Assembly (NCBI RefSeq): GCF_002117145.1
Contig: NZ_CP008743.1
Span: 310,001-374,000, forward strand
Source: Candidatus Nucleicultrix amoebiphila FS5
Lineage (GTDB): Bacteria > Pseudomonadota > Alphaproteobacteria > Caedimonadales > Nucleicultricaceae
Length of the DNA: 64,000 nt
Direction of reading: 5' to 3'
Shown: in pieces, positions 27,417 to 37,959 of the stretch
How the letters are laid out: every line of letters starts with the position of its first letter
Numbering within the stretch: the stretch's first letter is position 1
Program-made: the position numbers and the translations under genes
The notes under the pieces: generated by a model
Seen by the model: the letters and a program-made list of their open reading frames with translations, nothing else
Databases searched by the model: none
What the model was told of the DNA's origin: nothing

Positions 27417-28346
27417 TTAAATTCCTTTTCCTATGGGAATTTTACGAATTTCAAGACTATTTTCTTTTGTTCGGAGCAATTGTTTATTAATGTCCTGACG
27501 CTTGACTACTTCACGTTTACGTAATGTCAAAACAATTGCACCAATCATCGCAATCAATAAAACCAAGCCAGAAAGCTGAAAAATCAAAAAATAATCCGTA
27601 TATAAAACATTCCCAATTACCTCTGTGTTGGTTATTGGTGCTTTAGGCATAGCATTGAGCCTTAAATTAAGGGCTGCGGGAGACGATTGCCATTTCTTCA
27701 TAACTTGCATTAGACCTGTCAGCAATAAGACAGAAATTGCAAGCAAAATAGGAGGAGAAGCCATTACTTCTGAGACCGTATCCATAAACAAAATCTGTGT
27801 AATCCGCCTTGCATAGTATCTTGCTAAAAAAAGTCCTAGCGCAAAAATAGACAAAGCCACCAATAATTTCCATGTGACATGGGGTAAAATTCCACGAAAA
27901 AGATCGGACAATAACTGAGGGCTATGATTATATATAAGGAAATCGTCTTGAATATGCATGAACTTTAGAGCCCAATGTCCAGTGTAACTAAAAAGATAAA
28001 CAGCTACAAAAAGAACGGCAGTAAAGACCATAAGATACCGCAAGAACTTCATCAATTGTATAAAAGCAGATTTTAAACGATTTCTTGCAATAAAAGAACG
28101 CATGCGCATGGGATTAACATCCAGCAACATCACAACGAATAAAAAGAGGACTGCTACTGCACCAACGTAGACAATCACCAGTAACATAGCCAAGAGCTCA
28201 GCCCCCATTAAGAGAAATAAGCCTGCTGCATTAAAAAATGCAAAAATTAAGAACAAAACTGAGTGCACAGAATTCCTCGAAAAGACTACCATAAGGCCAG
28301 AGCTCAATAGGAGTATTGAAAATAAATAAAAAAATGGTGCTATCAT
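27417..28346 (-). CDS. nuoJ: NADH-quinone oxidoreductase subunit J with internal insertion
   Basis: The ends are typical: helix 3 with [20 protein letters not shown] (residues 60-79) and the C-terminal block [20 protein letters not shown] followed by [11 protein letters not shown] and VKRQDI. NuoJ is usually about 200 residues, but this one has 309. The extra sequence lies at about residues 120-205 and contains a soluble-looking loop ([14 protein letters not shown]) and an additional likely helix ([20 protein letters not shown]). The frame is uninterrupted and the operon is intact, so it is probably functional. It is the first nuo gene of this cluster; nuoA-nuoI are not in the window. Confidence 0.92.
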   Translation of the reverse strand: MIAPFFYLFSILLLSSGLMVVFSRNSVHSVLFLIFAFFNAAGLFLLMGAELLAMLLVIVYVGAVAVLFLFVVMLLDVNPMRMRSFIARNRLKSAFIQLMKFLRYLMVFTAVLFVAVYLFSYTGHWALKFMHIQDDFLIYNHSPQLLSDLFRGILPHVTWKLLVALSIFALGLFLARYYARRITQILFMDTVSEVMASPPILLAISVLLLTGLMQVMKKWQSSPAALNLRLNAMPKAPITNTEVIGNVLYTDYFLIFQLSGLVLLIAMIGAIVLTLRKREVVKRQDINKQLLRTKENSLEIRKIPIGKGI

Positions 28347-28411
28347 CGACCCGATCTTAATTATGTTTTAGTAAGTGTATCAGGGTTAATGCTGGTTTCC
28401 AACGGTTCTGC

Positions 28412-28437
28412 CTTTAAGTTATGGACATTAACTTAAG
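28412..28437. promoter_or_regulatory. Inverted repeat upstream of nuoJ
   Basis: Eight-base arms ttaagtta and taacttaa around a 7-base spacer lie in the 119-base gap between the alpha/beta-hydrolase-OsmC gene and nuoJ. The symmetry suits an operator. It could also be a weak terminator for the upstream gene, though no T tract follows. Confidence 0.3.
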
Positions 28438-28465
28438 TGTTGAAATGAAGACACACTCCTCTCCA

Positions 28466-29689
28466 TTAACCTTTCAAATATGACTTTATTTTCACTTCAC
28501 CAAGAAGCGTCCTATGAATAGGACATTTTTTCGCAATCTCGAGAAGAGATTGTCTTTGAGCCGCAGATAAATCGCCTTCCAATACAATTTCACGATCAAT
28601 GATATCGATCTTACCTTCTTTATGTTCACAATCGGCACAATCTTCTCCATGGATTTTGCGATGGGTAAGATTGACGCGTGCATGATAGGCCGGCAACTTT
28701 TTATAGTCAGCATACATGCGCATTGTCATCGCTGTACAAGCACCGAGTGAAGCTAACAAAATATCATAAGGAGAAGGCCCCAACCCCTGTCCTCCCTCAA
28801 CACTCGGCGGCTCATCCGCAATCATTTTATGAACGCCCATGTAAATTTCTTCACGAAATTTTCCTTCACCTGATTCTAAAACCATAACTTGACCTTCAAT
28901 ATTGGGCATTTTCTTATCGTTATAAAGTAAAGCATACCGAGATGCCCAAGCATGAATCACTTGTGCAACATAACGTGCATCAGGTTCTTTTGTAATAAGA
29001 TGATCAACGCCATCGAGAGCAATAAAACTTTTAGGATGGCGTGCCATTGAAAATATATAATTTGCGTTTTTAACATTAACTGTTTCATCGTTCGGTGAAT
29101 GAAGAACTAATAAAGCTGCATCCAAATTCTTAAAAACTTCCTTCATGTCTTGTTTTTCAAGATCATCAAAAAATTCACGCTGTAGCTTAAACGGCCGACC
29201 TTGGATCATTACATCTCCTGCGCCACTCCAGAGAATTTCATCTTCTACATCAACAAAATGTCTTTTCACATGAATAGGATGACACGGAGAATTAATAGTC
29301 ACTACAGCTTTAATCTCTTTGAATTTTGAAGCCGCTACCAACGCGGTGGTGCCTCCAAGACTATGACCAATCAATATCTCAGGAACCTTATACTCTCTCT
29401 GCATAAAATCGTAGGCAGATAAAATATCTTCGACATTGTCTGTAAAAGTTGTTTGAGAAAAATCGCCCTCGCTATCACCGAGGCCTCTAAAGTCAAAACG
29501 TAAAGTGGCTATGCCATTTTCAGCTAAAAATCGACATATCCGAGTTGCTGATAAAATATCCTTGGTACACGTAAAACAATGGGCGTACAGTGCAAAGCAC
29601 CTGATTGGTCCCAAGGGCCGATCGAGTCGACCAGCTATAGATTTTCCGTCCCTCGCCTTAAAAGAAACACGATCCGTAATGGTCGCCAT
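28466..29689 (-). CDS. Fused alpha/beta-hydrolase and OsmC-like protein
   Basis: Residues 1-255 form an alpha/beta hydrolase with the nucleophile elbow IGHSLGGTTAL (Ser110), an Asp in HSPNDETVN and a His in DGVDHLITK. Residues about 265-407 form an OsmC/Ohr-type domain with the two redox cysteines in ASLGACTAMTMRMYAD and KKCPIHRTL. OsmC-type enzymes reduce organic hydroperoxides; the fused hydrolase may release fatty-acid-type substrates, but the substrate is not established. This bifunctional arrangement is known in proteobacteria. It has its own transcription unit upstream of nuoJ. Confidence 0.9.
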   Translation of the reverse strand: MATITDRVSFKARDGKSIAGRLDRPLGPIRCFALYAHCFTCTKDILSATRICRFLAENGIATLRFDFRGLGDSEGDFSQTTFTDNVEDILSAYDFMQREYKVPEILIGHSLGGTTALVAASKFKEIKAVVTINSPCHPIHVKRHFVDVEDEILWSGAGDVMIQGRPFKLQREFFDDLEKQDMKEVFKNLDAALLVLHSPNDETVNVKNANYIFSMARHPKSFIALDGVDHLITKEPDARYVAQVIHAWASRYALLYNDKKMPNIEGQVMVLESGEGKFREEIYMGVHKMIADEPPSVEGGQGLGPSPYDILLASLGACTAMTMRMYADYKKLPAYHARVNLTHRKIHGEDCADCEHKEGKIDIIDREIVLEGDLSAAQRQSLLEIAKKCPIHRTLLGEVKIKSYLKG

Positions 29690-29710
29690 TCTTCTTAATC
29701 CTTGAAGTTT

Positions 29711-30784
29711 TTAAGACATTAACTTTTTGCAATTCTGACGGATGACTTTCTCTTGATCTAGACCAAGGGGTTCACTATTGAAATAAAGTTTACCATCAAC
29801 AATCTCAATATCGCCAATTTCTAAAGTATCAACAAACCGACCTTTATTAAAATTGAGCTTCTCAAGATCATCTCGGATATCCGAGAGCATGTCCTTTTTC
29901 ATAATCCCTTCATCTTCAAGATGTTCAATGTTAGGACTCGGCAACACTTCAAGTTGCGTAAATTCGCTGAAAGTTTGCATATATTCACTTTCAAGCTCTT
30001 CAAATTTGCGCAAAAATAAATCAAATTCTTTGGCTACAGAAGAAGGATGCTTTAAAAGAAGATTGCGAGATTCGTCCATCATACGCTTTATTTCAGGAAA
30101 CGTCCTCACTGACTGCTCTAAATTATCTTGCATCTTATCTGTTGCAGCAATTGTTTCTGTACGCAGCTGATTGTTTTTATTCATAATTTCAGCATTATCT
30201 TCATAGGCAGTATATTGCTGCGTCAATATACTCAAATTTTTACTTAAAAGGTCGAGACCATCTTCTAAATTTGCTGGATGAGTTTCAAAGCCATCAAAAG
30301 CTACTTGAATATCTTTTATCAGCATCAAAAAAATAGAACGAATTTCTTGATGATTATGATTTTTATGATTCAAATTCGTTTGTAGCTTTTTAATATTCTC
30401 TGTAATTTGAGCCCATTTCATTGAAATTTCTTGAAAGGTCACCTGAAAAGATCGCAAAATTTCATCAATTAGCTTTAAATTAGTCTCAATGGTACGATGA
30501 TTTTCTTCGGATTGAGTGACGGGTATCCCAAAATACTTTTTCAAATCCAATTTCAAAGGAAAAGTCATAACTTTTGGAAGTTCCGTAGAAACATCGTCTC
30601 CAAAATCTGAAGGAACAATAATTTCGTTCCCCTCCTCATTGCTGATATCAAGAGCCTTAGTTTTCTTGTGCTTTGCAATATTTAGGCTTTCGCAAAAATC
30701 AATGGTTATTTGAATGGGAACCATTGCCTCTTCAGCGAAAACAGGAGGTGTTAACCCTAACATCAAACAAAAAAAGCGACGCAT
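29711..30784 (-). CDS. Exported coiled-coil protein of unknown function
   Basis: The 357-residue product begins with a short signal peptide (RRFFCLMLGLTPPVFAEEA, cleavage likely after VFA). The mature part is rich in Lys, Glu and Leu with long heptad-like stretches at about 95-300 (for example IDEILRSFQVTFQEISMKWA). No enzyme motif is visible. It is 21 bases upstream of the hydrolase-OsmC gene in the same direction, so the two may be cotranscribed. It may be a periplasmic or secreted structural or host-directed protein, but I do not recognise the family. Confidence 0.6.
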   Translation of the reverse strand: MRRFFCLMLGLTPPVFAEEAMVPIQITIDFCESLNIAKHKKTKALDISNEEGNEIIVPSDFGDDVSTELPKVMTFPLKLDLKKYFGIPVTQSEENHRTIETNLKLIDEILRSFQVTFQEISMKWAQITENIKKLQTNLNHKNHNHQEIRSIFLMLIKDIQVAFDGFETHPANLEDGLDLLSKNLSILTQQYTAYEDNAEIMNKNNQLRTETIAATDKMQDNLEQSVRTFPEIKRMMDESRNLLLKHPSSVAKEFDLFLRKFEELESEYMQTFSEFTQLEVLPSPNIEHLEDEGIMKKDMLSDIRDDLEKLNFNKGRFVDTLEIGDIEIVDGKLYFNSEPLGLDQEKVIRQNCKKLMS

Positions 30785-30945
30785 TTTTTTCCATATATGT
30801 TTTTCTATGATATTTGTTAGATCGTGAGGTTCACGTCAACATTTAAGGCAAAAGGTTTAGCAATAATGTAACACCCGTATCATTTTTGCAAAACAAGCAA
30901 CACTGAAAACTAAAATTTTATATGAAGAGCCTTTAATCAAAGCAT

Positions 30946-31857
30946 TTAGCGCATTAATCGTGATCCTTTAGACGATGCTCCAAGTTGGGCAAGACGAAAG
31001 ACACGCGGTTTAAATTGATTGCGATAATTCTTTGGAGATGTAAAGCGTACGAGATGAGGTTGTAACTTTAACGAATTACGCGCTGGTACATCCATAATCT
31101 TTGAAGGAACAGGCCCCGTGTCTTTAAGTAGTCTTGAAGACTGTGGTCTTACAACTTTCACCCCTTTATAAACATTTGGCCGACCATAACGATTATGGAG
31201 AGGATTTCTATAAGAGAACGTACGCACTCGATTTGACCAAGGTTCAATACCAGGGGATCCCCATACAGCATTTTGAAAATAAGGTTCTCCAATTTGTTGA
31301 CGTTCTTTTATCCAAGCGTTGTAAACTCTTTGTCTGTAAGGATTATGAAATTCAGGAGTAGCTGAGTGATAATGGGCTACAGCCTTGTTCCAGGACGTAT
31401 GAGCATCCTTTAAGTCTTTAAGAAACTGCGCGGCATATTCGACGTTGGCTCTTGGATCAAACGCTTCTTCAAGATTATTAAAAGCCTCTCCGTGATAATT
31501 TAAGTTAACCTGCATGCAGCCTACATCAATGCTCTTAATACCTTTTGCTTGCAATCTCCTTACCTCTTTAATAGCGGCTTCCTTTGTAGGGAAAAATTGC
31601 CCCTTTCCTTCGGCATTAATTGTCCATGGCCAGGCTACCTTTGCTTTAGTTCCAGGCAAAGGACGCCCTGATTCAACTTTTGCAATCGCCGCTAATAATC
31701 TTTGGGGAATACCTTGGGTGCGTTCAATACGCTCAATATGATAGTTACATGCCTTGTGAGGCAAATAATCAGACACTGGACGAAACGCTACAAGCTCTTG
31801 ATTTCCTGCAAGGAACAACAAAATAAATATTAAGGATCGATTTATTATTTTCATCAT
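30946..31857 (-). CDS. Lytic transglycosylase, SLT domain
   Basis: The 303-residue protein has a signal peptide (IINRSLIFILLFLAGNQELVA). The SLT-type lysozyme-like fold follows, with the catalytic glutamate E62 in LLAAIAKVESGRPLPG, the segment KGIKSIDVGCMQVNLNYHG (Gly-x-Met-Gln motif), and NVEYAAQFLKDL and AVAHYHSA. The enzyme cleaves peptidoglycan glycan strands with anhydro-muropeptide formation. The C-terminal 100 residues are basic and low-complexity and may bind the wall. The layout resembles small secretion-apparatus-associated transglycosylases; no secretion genes are adjacent. Confidence 0.85.
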   Translation of the reverse strand: MMKIINRSLIFILLFLAGNQELVAFRPVSDYLPHKACNYHIERIERTQGIPQRLLAAIAKVESGRPLPGTKAKVAWPWTINAEGKGQFFPTKEAAIKEVRRLQAKGIKSIDVGCMQVNLNYHGEAFNNLEEAFDPRANVEYAAQFLKDLKDAHTSWNKAVAHYHSATPEFHNPYRQRVYNAWIKERQQIGEPYFQNAVWGSPGIEPWSNRVRTFSYRNPLHNRYGRPNVYKGVKVVRPQSSRLLKDTGPVPSKIMDVPARNSLKLQPHLVRFTSPKNYRNQFKPRVFRLAQLGASSKGSRLMR

Positions 31858-31946
31858 AATTTATTATATGCAACCTTTATACCAACTCAACAAATTTAAG
31901 AGACAAAGCTTAATAAAGTCTTATTATCGTTGCTTCTGTTTTAAAA

Positions 31947-31976
31947 TTGACCTTTTTAGGTTAAACCTTTTATAAC
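31947..31976 (+). promoter_or_regulatory. Likely sigma-70 promoter of uvrA
   Basis: TTGACC at 31947-31952 and TATAAC at 31971-31976 are separated by 18 bases. Between them lies a short palindrome (aggttaaacct). The uvrA start follows with AAGGAA as ribosome binding site. I do not see an alphaproteobacterial LexA box (GTTC-N7-GTTC) in this gap. Confidence 0.55.
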
Positions 31977-31996
31977 TATCGAGCTTAAGGAATCCT

Positions 31997-34828
31997 ATGA
32001 CACAGAATAGTCTTATTATTAAAGGGGCCAGAGAACACAATCTCAAGAATATTAACGTTGAGATCCCCCGTGAAAAACTTGTTGTGATTACCGGCCTCAG
32101 CGGCTCTGGTAAATCTTCTTTAGCTTTTGATACAATTTACGCAGAAGGTCAACGTCGCTATGTGGAAAGCCTATCAGCTTATGCACGTCAATTTCTTGAA
32201 TTGATGCAAAAGCCAGATGTCGACACCATTGAAGGCCTTTCTCCAGCAATTTCTATTGAACAAAAAACCACTTCTAAAAATCCTCGCTCAACCGTGGGTA
32301 CCGTTACTGAAATTTATGATTATTTAAGGCTTCTTTATGCTCGCATTGGTGTTCCTCATTCTCCTGCAACCGGCCTCCCCATCCAATCACAAACAGTTTC
32401 AGAAATGGTCGATCGCCTTCTCTCTATGGCAGAAGGAACACGTCTTTACTTATTAGCTCCAATTGTACGCGGCCGCAAAGGAGAGTATCGTAAAGAATTG
32501 TCCGATCTTCACAAGCGTGGATTTCAACGTTTTAAAGTTGATGGTAAATTTTATATTTATGAAGACTTGCCAAATATCGATAAAAAACTCAAGCATTCCA
32601 TTGAGGTAGTCGTTGATCGTGTTGTCATTAAATCAGAGATTAAAACACGTTTAGCGGATAGTATCGAAACGGTCCTTGGTTTAAGTGATGGTTTGCTTTA
32701 TGCAGAAAACGCAGATACTGCAGAACAAACAACTTTCTCCGCAAAATTCGCTTGTCCTGTTTCAGGTTTTACGATTGATGAGATTGAGCCACGTCTCTTT
32801 TCTTTTAATAGTCCTTTTGGTGCTTGTCCTGAATGCGATGGTTTGGGCGTGAAAATTGTTTTTGACCCTAACCTTATAGTACCTGACCCTACTAAAAGCT
32901 TAAAGGAAGGCGCTATTCAACCTTGGGCCGGAGGATTTTTTCCTTATTATTTGCAAGCACTCGCAGGAGTCGCAGACTATTGTCGTGAAGATGTCAATAA
33001 ACCTTTCAATCAACTTTCGAAAAAATGCCGAGAGATGATACTTTATGGATCAGGAGATGAAGAAATTTCAATGGTGATCTCCGATGAATCGCGGACTTAT
33101 CGGAGTCACAAACCATTTGAAGGTGTGATTCCTAATCTTGAAAGACGTTGGAAAGAAAGTGAAAGTGATTCGAAGCGAGAAGAGTTAGGGCGCTATCAAA
33201 TGTCCAGTCCTTGCCAAGCATGTAATGGCTATCGTCTTAAACCTGAAGCATTAGCAGTTAAGATTAATAAAAAACATATTGGTGAGATTACAGCCCTTTC
33301 GATAGAAACTGCAGCTTCTTGGTTTAGAGAACTTTCGGATAAGCTTACTCCAAAAGAAAAAAACATCAGCTTTCGCATTCTCAAAGAATTAAATTTGCGT
33401 TTAGGGTTTCTTGAAAATGTAGGCTTAAAATACTTAACTCTTGCACGATCTGCAGGCACTCTATCTGGAGGCGAAAGCCAAAGAATTCGCCTTGCCTCGC
33501 AAATTGGTTCAGGGTTAACAGGCGTTCTTTACGTTCTTGATGAACCATCCATTGGTCTTCATCAACGAGACAACGACAAACTCCTCGACACACTAAGACA
33601 TCTACGCGATCTCGGAAATACAGTGATTGTTGTAGAGCACGATGAAGACACTATACGTGCTTCGGATTATGTAATCGATATGGGGCCTGGTGCAGGAATC
33701 CATGGTGGCATAATTGTGGCTGAGGGTACTCCACAAGAAATTATGAAATCTAAAAACAGTTTAACGGGAAAATACCTTAATGGTCTACGATCTATTTCTG
33801 TTCCACAACAGAGGCGCGCGATTGATAAAAAAAAGACATTGAAGCTAATCGGCGCGAAAATTAATAACTTAAAAAATTTGACCGTCAACTTTCCTTTAGG
33901 AACTTTAACGTGCGTTACGGGTGTCTCAGGTGGTGGAAAATCTTCTCTTGTGATTGAAACTCTGTATAAAGCTTTGGCACGTGAACTCAATAAAGCAAGC
34001 GAAGCTCCTGGAGAGTATGATCATTTAGAAGGGATTCAACATATCGATAAAATTATTGATATTGACCAATCCCCTATCGGTCGAACACCGCGTTCAAATC
34101 CAGCTACTTATACAGGTGCCTTTACTCCTATACGAGAATGGTTTGCTGGTCTTCCCGAAGCAAAAGCAAGAGGTTATAAAGCTGGGCGCTTCTCGTTTAA
34201 CGTGAAAGGAGGACGATGCGAAGCCTGTGAAGGAGATGGCGTCATTAAAATTGAGATGCACTTCTTACCTGATGTATATGTTGAGTGTGATCAATGTAAG
34301 GGCAAGCGCTATAATCGTGAAACTCTGGAAGTCAAACATAAAGATAAATCAATAGCTGACGTCCTGGAAATGACCGTAGAAGAAGGCTTAGAATTTTTTT
34401 CAGCCATGCCGAGCCTTCGAGATAAATTAGAAACTTTAAATAGAGTAGGATTAGGTTATATCCATATTGGTCAACGCGCTACGACTCTATCAGGTGGCGA
34501 AGCACAACGTATTAAACTTTCAAAAGAGCTTTCAAGGCGCGCTACTGGACGAACTATCTATATTTTGGATGAACCAACAACAGGCCTACATTTTGAAGAT
34601 GTTCGTAAGCTACTTGAAGTTCTGCATTCCTTAGTTGATCAAGGCAACACAGTTATCGTCATTGAACATAACCTAGAAGTTATCAAGACTGCTGATTGGG
34701 TCATTGATTTAGGTCCTGAAGGTGGTGATGGTGGCGGTCAGATTGTAGCTGAAGGAACTCCTGAAAATATCACCAGGATTAAAGCTAGTCATACGGGCTA
34801 TTATTTAAAAAATTATTTAAAAAAGTAA
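31997..34828 (+). CDS. uvrA: Excinuclease ABC subunit A
   Basis: This DNA damage-recognition ATPase of nucleotide excision repair works with UvrB and UvrC. At 943 residues it is full length. The first ATPase has Walker [13 protein letters not shown] and signature [13 protein letters not shown] with [15 protein letters not shown]. The second has [11 protein letters not shown] and [15 protein letters not shown] with [13 protein letters not shown]. Zinc motifs are [19 protein letters not shown] and [19 protein letters not shown]. It stands alone between a convergent methyltransferase gene and a divergent transglycosylase gene. Confidence 0.98.
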   Translation: MTQNSLIIKGAREHNLKNINVEIPREKLVVITGLSGSGKSSLAFDTIYAEGQRRYVESLSAYARQFLELMQKPDVDTIEGLSPAISIEQKTTSKNPRSTVGTVTEIYDYLRLLYARIGVPHSPATGLPIQSQTVSEMVDRLLSMAEGTRLYLLAPIVRGRKGEYRKELSDLHKRGFQRFKVDGKFYIYEDLPNIDKKLKHSIEVVVDRVVIKSEIKTRLADSIETVLGLSDGLLYAENADTAEQTTFSAKFACPVSGFTIDEIEPRLFSFNSPFGACPECDGLGVKIVFDPNLIVPDPTKSLKEGAIQPWAGGFFPYYLQALAGVADYCREDVNKPFNQLSKKCREMILYGSGDEEISMVISDESRTYRSHKPFEGVIPNLERRWKESESDSKREELGRYQMSSPCQACNGYRLKPEALAVKINKKHIGEITALSIETAASWFRELSDKLTPKEKNISFRILKELNLRLGFLENVGLKYLTLARSAGTLSGGESQRIRLASQIGSGLTGVLYVLDEPSIGLHQRDNDKLLDTLRHLRDLGNTVIVVEHDEDTIRASDYVIDMGPGAGIHGGIIVAEGTPQEIMKSKNSLTGKYLNGLRSISVPQQRRAIDKKKTLKLIGAKINNLKNLTVNFPLGTLTCVTGVSGGGKSSLVIETLYKALARELNKASEAPGEYDHLEGIQHIDKIIDIDQSPIGRTPRSNPATYTGAFTPIREWFAGLPEAKARGYKAGRFSFNVKGGRCEACEGDGVIKIEMHFLPDVYVECDQCKGKRYNRETLEVKHKDKSIADVLEMTVEEGLEFFSAMPSLRDKLETLNRVGLGYIHIGQRATTLSGGEAQRIKLSKELSRRATGRTIYILDEPTTGLHFEDVRKLLEVLHSLVDQGNTVIVIEHNLEVIKTADWVIDLGPEGGDGGGQIVAEGTPENITRIKASHTGYYLKNYLKK

Positions 34829-34837
34829 TAGAGGATC

Positions 34838-35698
34838 TTACAGACTAGATTGTCTTTTAAAGACAAATTCGTTACAACCGTGTCCACCTCCCATAGTGAC
34901 AAGTTTTATGAGCCCATATCCTTTGTTATAATAGAACTCAAAAATTTCATGGGGCGTTGAGACTTCAAAAGGATAACCTCCTACCCAATCAATAAGATCA
35001 TACCAAGCTGACATACCGCGCGACTGTTTTTTATACTCTTTCCATGTCTTCAAAGGATTGCCTGTTGTCATAAAATCTATCAAGGTTCTTGGCCCCCAAA
35101 GTCGTAAAAAACACAAAGATAAAATTAAATATTTGATGAAACGATTATGTTTATTATAGAGCCTTTTAATCCATGACCACAATTTGCTTCCGCGACCTTG
35201 ATCATTATAGAGCGCAATAAACAGATAACCATTTTTTGCGGGCAATTGAGCAACATTTTCTAAAGCTTGCCACATATTTCCAGTGTGATGTAATACGCCC
35301 CAAGAATAAACAATATCAAACCCTTTAAATTTTTTGAGGTAGTCTTTGTCTAGAGCAGATCCTTGTTCGATCACCCAATTTTCATCGTTTTTTAAAAATT
35401 TACTTTTTAAATATTGAGTGCACGCAACCGACTTTTGATCATAATCAAAGGAATAAACATGAGCCCCTAATCGTTTTGCTGCTAAGGAAAAAAGGCCACT
35501 TCCGCATCCTACATCCAAAAATTTTAGTCCTTGAAGAGTTTCTAGGCCCAGAAAATCCTTCAATGACTTTTCAGCTCTGAGGATTCTCTCTTCAGAAAGT
35601 AAAGAAAGATAGTGAGACCAATTCTCACCAAACCCAAAACGATACTCATCATTCTGAAGGGTTTCTTGATTTCTTGCAGTGCATTCTTTAGCCATCAC
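34838..35698 (-). CDS. SAM-dependent class I methyltransferase
   Basis: The SAM-binding motif LKFLDVGCGSGLFSLA is at residues 58-73, followed by VYSFDYDQKSV (acidic ribose contact) and FDIVYSWGVLHHTGNMW (motif IV region). The 286-residue length and the C-terminal segment suit small-molecule or sugar methyltransferases of the type found in polysaccharide clusters. It lies seven bases after the upstream glycosyltransferase and is the last gene of that operon. Whether it modifies a glycan or another acceptor is inference. Confidence 0.8.
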   Translation of the reverse strand: MMAKECTARNQETLQNDEYRFGFGENWSHYLSLLSEERILRAEKSLKDFLGLETLQGLKFLDVGCGSGLFSLAAKRLGAHVYSFDYDQKSVACTQYLKSKFLKNDENWVIEQGSALDKDYLKKFKGFDIVYSWGVLHHTGNMWQALENVAQLPAKNGYLFIALYNDQGRGSKLWSWIKRLYNKHNRFIKYLILSLCFLRLWGPRTLIDFMTTGNPLKTWKEYKKQSRGMSAWYDLIDWVGGYPFEVSTPHEIFEFYYNKGYGLIKLVTMGGGHGCNEFVFKRQSSL

Positions 35699-35705
35699 AT
35701 TCCTA

Positions 35706-36827
35706 TTACTTTTCGTTCAGGTTCTCTTTTACTAAACTCAACCATTTTTGAAAAACATCTTTTTCATTATAAGTTTTTAAGATTTTTTGTGCCTCTATAC
35801 CTAGATTTTCCCTTAACTTTGGATCATTCATAAGCATCTGCAAATTTTTTGCCAGGCTCTCAACATCACCAACTTTAGAAATTAAACCATTTTTTTGATG
35901 TTGAACAAGGTCTCGATTTCCCAAACAATCAGTGCACGCTACCGCAAGACCAACTGACATAGCTTCGGCTAACGCATTAGGAAATCCTTCAAAGTATGAA
36001 GGAAAGGCGAAAATATCTGCGTTTTTCAAGGCTTTCCAAGATTCTTTTGTTTCGCCCTCAAAAGTCACCTTTTGATGAAGCCCGAGCCTGTCGCGTAAAA
36101 TTTCCAACCTCTTACGCTCATCTCCTTTACCATAAACAGCGATTCTCCACTCTGGATTATCAGCATGAATTTTGTGAAAAGCCTTTAAAAGCAAATCATA
36201 CCCTTTAAAAGGACAAAGACGTCCCAAAGAGATTATTGTCTTTGATGATGCGTGCTTCTTGTGAAAATCTTTAGGAGGTGTTTTCAATGGATTAGGCATT
36301 ATCTCAGTTCGACTTTTCAATCTCTTTGGGAAAGCTTCTTTTGCAGAGGACGTTTGCACCAAAATTTGCGCAGAATTTGGATAAATAAACCAACGCAATG
36401 CTTTATAGAGAGTTGGAAGTTGGCCATAGTCTGGGTGAGTACGCTCAGATACAATTACTGGAATATGCAACCTCAAAGTTGAAAACAGGGTTATAACATT
36501 AACTGTATCAACAAAAGAAATAACCAGATTTGGGTTAAGAACTCTTATTTTTCTTCTCAAAACTCGAATTCTACCCATGAGACTGATCAATCTAAGGACA
36601 CTAGACATTTCTTTCTTCTGGAATAAATCCAAATTATAAACTTTGATTTTATCATCTAAAGGATAAAAAGATTTGATCTTAGGAGCCTCAAAATTTACTA
36701 GGCTTATTCTATATCCTTGTGCGTTTAAAAAATTGGCAAGACTTGATAAAACACGCTCGGCTCCTCCCGAACCAAGATTAGCAGAAACCAAAACGATGTG
36801 CTTTTGTGATTGCATGAGGTTAAGCAC
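35706..36827 (-). CDS. GT4-type glycosyltransferase
   Basis: A 373-residue GT-B fold enzyme. The N-terminal loop VLVSANLGSGGAERVLSSLA and the C-terminal nucleotide-sugar motif YFEGFPNALAEAMSVGLAVA (EX7E type) place it in family GT4. The phosphate-contact region is ISLGRLCPFKGYDLLLKAFH. It overlaps the preceding glycosyltransferase gene by eight bases. Sugar donor and acceptor cannot be told from the sequence. Confidence 0.9.
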   Translation of the reverse strand: MLNLMQSQKHIVLVSANLGSGGAERVLSSLANFLNAQGYRISLVNFEAPKIKSFYPLDDKIKVYNLDLFQKKEMSSVLRLISLMGRIRVLRRKIRVLNPNLVISFVDTVNVITLFSTLRLHIPVIVSERTHPDYGQLPTLYKALRWFIYPNSAQILVQTSSAKEAFPKRLKSRTEIMPNPLKTPPKDFHKKHASSKTIISLGRLCPFKGYDLLLKAFHKIHADNPEWRIAVYGKGDERKRLEILRDRLGLHQKVTFEGETKESWKALKNADIFAFPSYFEGFPNALAEAMSVGLAVACTDCLGNRDLVQHQKNGLISKVGDVESLAKNLQMLMNDPKLRENLGIEAQKILKTYNEKDVFQKWLSLVKENLNEK

Positions 36828-37959
36828 TCTTAAGACTCGTGTTTTTTAAAACTCTTTTGTAAAGATCAAGGTAGAGATTTTTTATCTCAAAGATAGCATA
36901 ACGTTTTACAACACTTTGATGAATTTTTTTGGCATCCCAAGCTTGATTTAAGACAGTTTTCCAAGCACAGGCAAGCTCTTCTGGTTTTTTTCGAGGTACT
37001 ATGACCCCCCAATTTTGAACGATTTTTGCGCTATCTCCCACATCAGTGGAAACACAAGGAACACCTGCAGCCATTGCTTCAACTAATACATTGGGAAAAG
37101 CTTCACCATAAGCAGAAGTCAGTGTTAAAAGATCAAAACCAGGATAGATTGTTTCCATTTGATCACTCCGGCCCATCAACTTGACATTTAATTTTTTCAA
37201 ATTTTCTAAAGCAAAGTTCTCTGAAGAAACCTGATGACCATAAAGGACAAACTGTACATCAGAGTTCATCTTCTGATAAATCTCTATGGCCTTTTGCAAA
37301 TTTTCAAAATCTTTTTGCGGATGAAATCGTCCTACAAAACCTATCACTTTCTGTTGATCTAAGACTCCCCACTTTTGACGAATTTTTTTTCGAGCCTCAG
37401 GGTTAATTTTAAAAATCGTATCGTCGATACCGTTGGGTATTACCTCAAACTTCTGCTCATCATATCCCCATCCAATATGAAGATTTTTCGCTGTTTCAGA
37501 ATTTGTAATAATCTTGTCTGGAAGCCAACGTGAGGTCATTGCACCTATTTTAACAATGCATGCCGTAAGAGAATTTAATTTCAAACGCTTTGGGTTCTCT
37601 CCCTCTAATGGACCATTACGGATATTCCATAGGACAGGTATGCCCAATCCCTTCGCTCCTAAAGCACCAACAAGATTTCCATGATACATCCAAGTTTGTA
37701 TAACATCTGGATTTTGCTCACGAAGTAATTTACGAAGCGCATTTATCTTCGTAAAATTTAAAAAATCAAGACGCTTCATCTCAAAGCTTTTTATACTCTT
37801 TACATGGGGAAGAAATTGATCTTTTAAATTATCTTTCCCAAAAGGAGCTAACGCAATCACATGATGATCTAACTCAGATAAAGACTGTATAAGGCGTAGA
37901 AGAAAACTTTCTGCTCCTCCTGTGTTTAAACCTGATATGACATGCGTAATGGATTTCAT
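36820..37959 (-). CDS. GT4-type glycosyltransferase
   Basis: Retaining GT-B glycosyltransferase with the N-terminal motif VISGLNTGGAESFLLRLI and the C-terminal motif AYGEAFPNVLVEAMAAGVPC. The donor-binding stretch IGFVGRFHPQKDFENLQKAI precedes it. The open frame extends to 38022, but ATG 37959 (MKSITH) is the likely start: it overlaps the asnB stop by one base (TGATG) and gives a normal 379-residue enzyme. Confidence 0.9.
   Translation of the reverse strand: MKSITHVISGLNTGGAESFLLRLIQSLSELDHHVIALAPFGKDNLKDQFLPHVKSIKSFEMKRLDFLNFTKINALRKLLREQNPDVIQTWMYHGNLVGALGAKGLGIPVLWNIRNGPLEGENPKRLKLNSLTACIVKIGAMTSRWLPDKIITNSETAKNLHIGWGYDEQKFEVIPNGIDDTIFKINPEARKKIRQKWGVLDQQKVIGFVGRFHPQKDFENLQKAIEIYQKMNSDVQFVLYGHQVSSENFALENLKKLNVKLMGRSDQMETIYPGFDLLTLTSAYGEAFPNVLVEAMAAGVPCVSTDVGDSAKIVQNWGVIVPRKKPEELACAWKTVLNQAWDAKKIHQSVVKRYAIFEIKNLYLDLYKRVLKNTSLKSA

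Noticed and set aside
31858-31996. LexA operator ahead of uvrA
   Set aside because: No GTTC-N7-GTTC pattern is present; only a normal-looking promoter and a short palindrome are seen.
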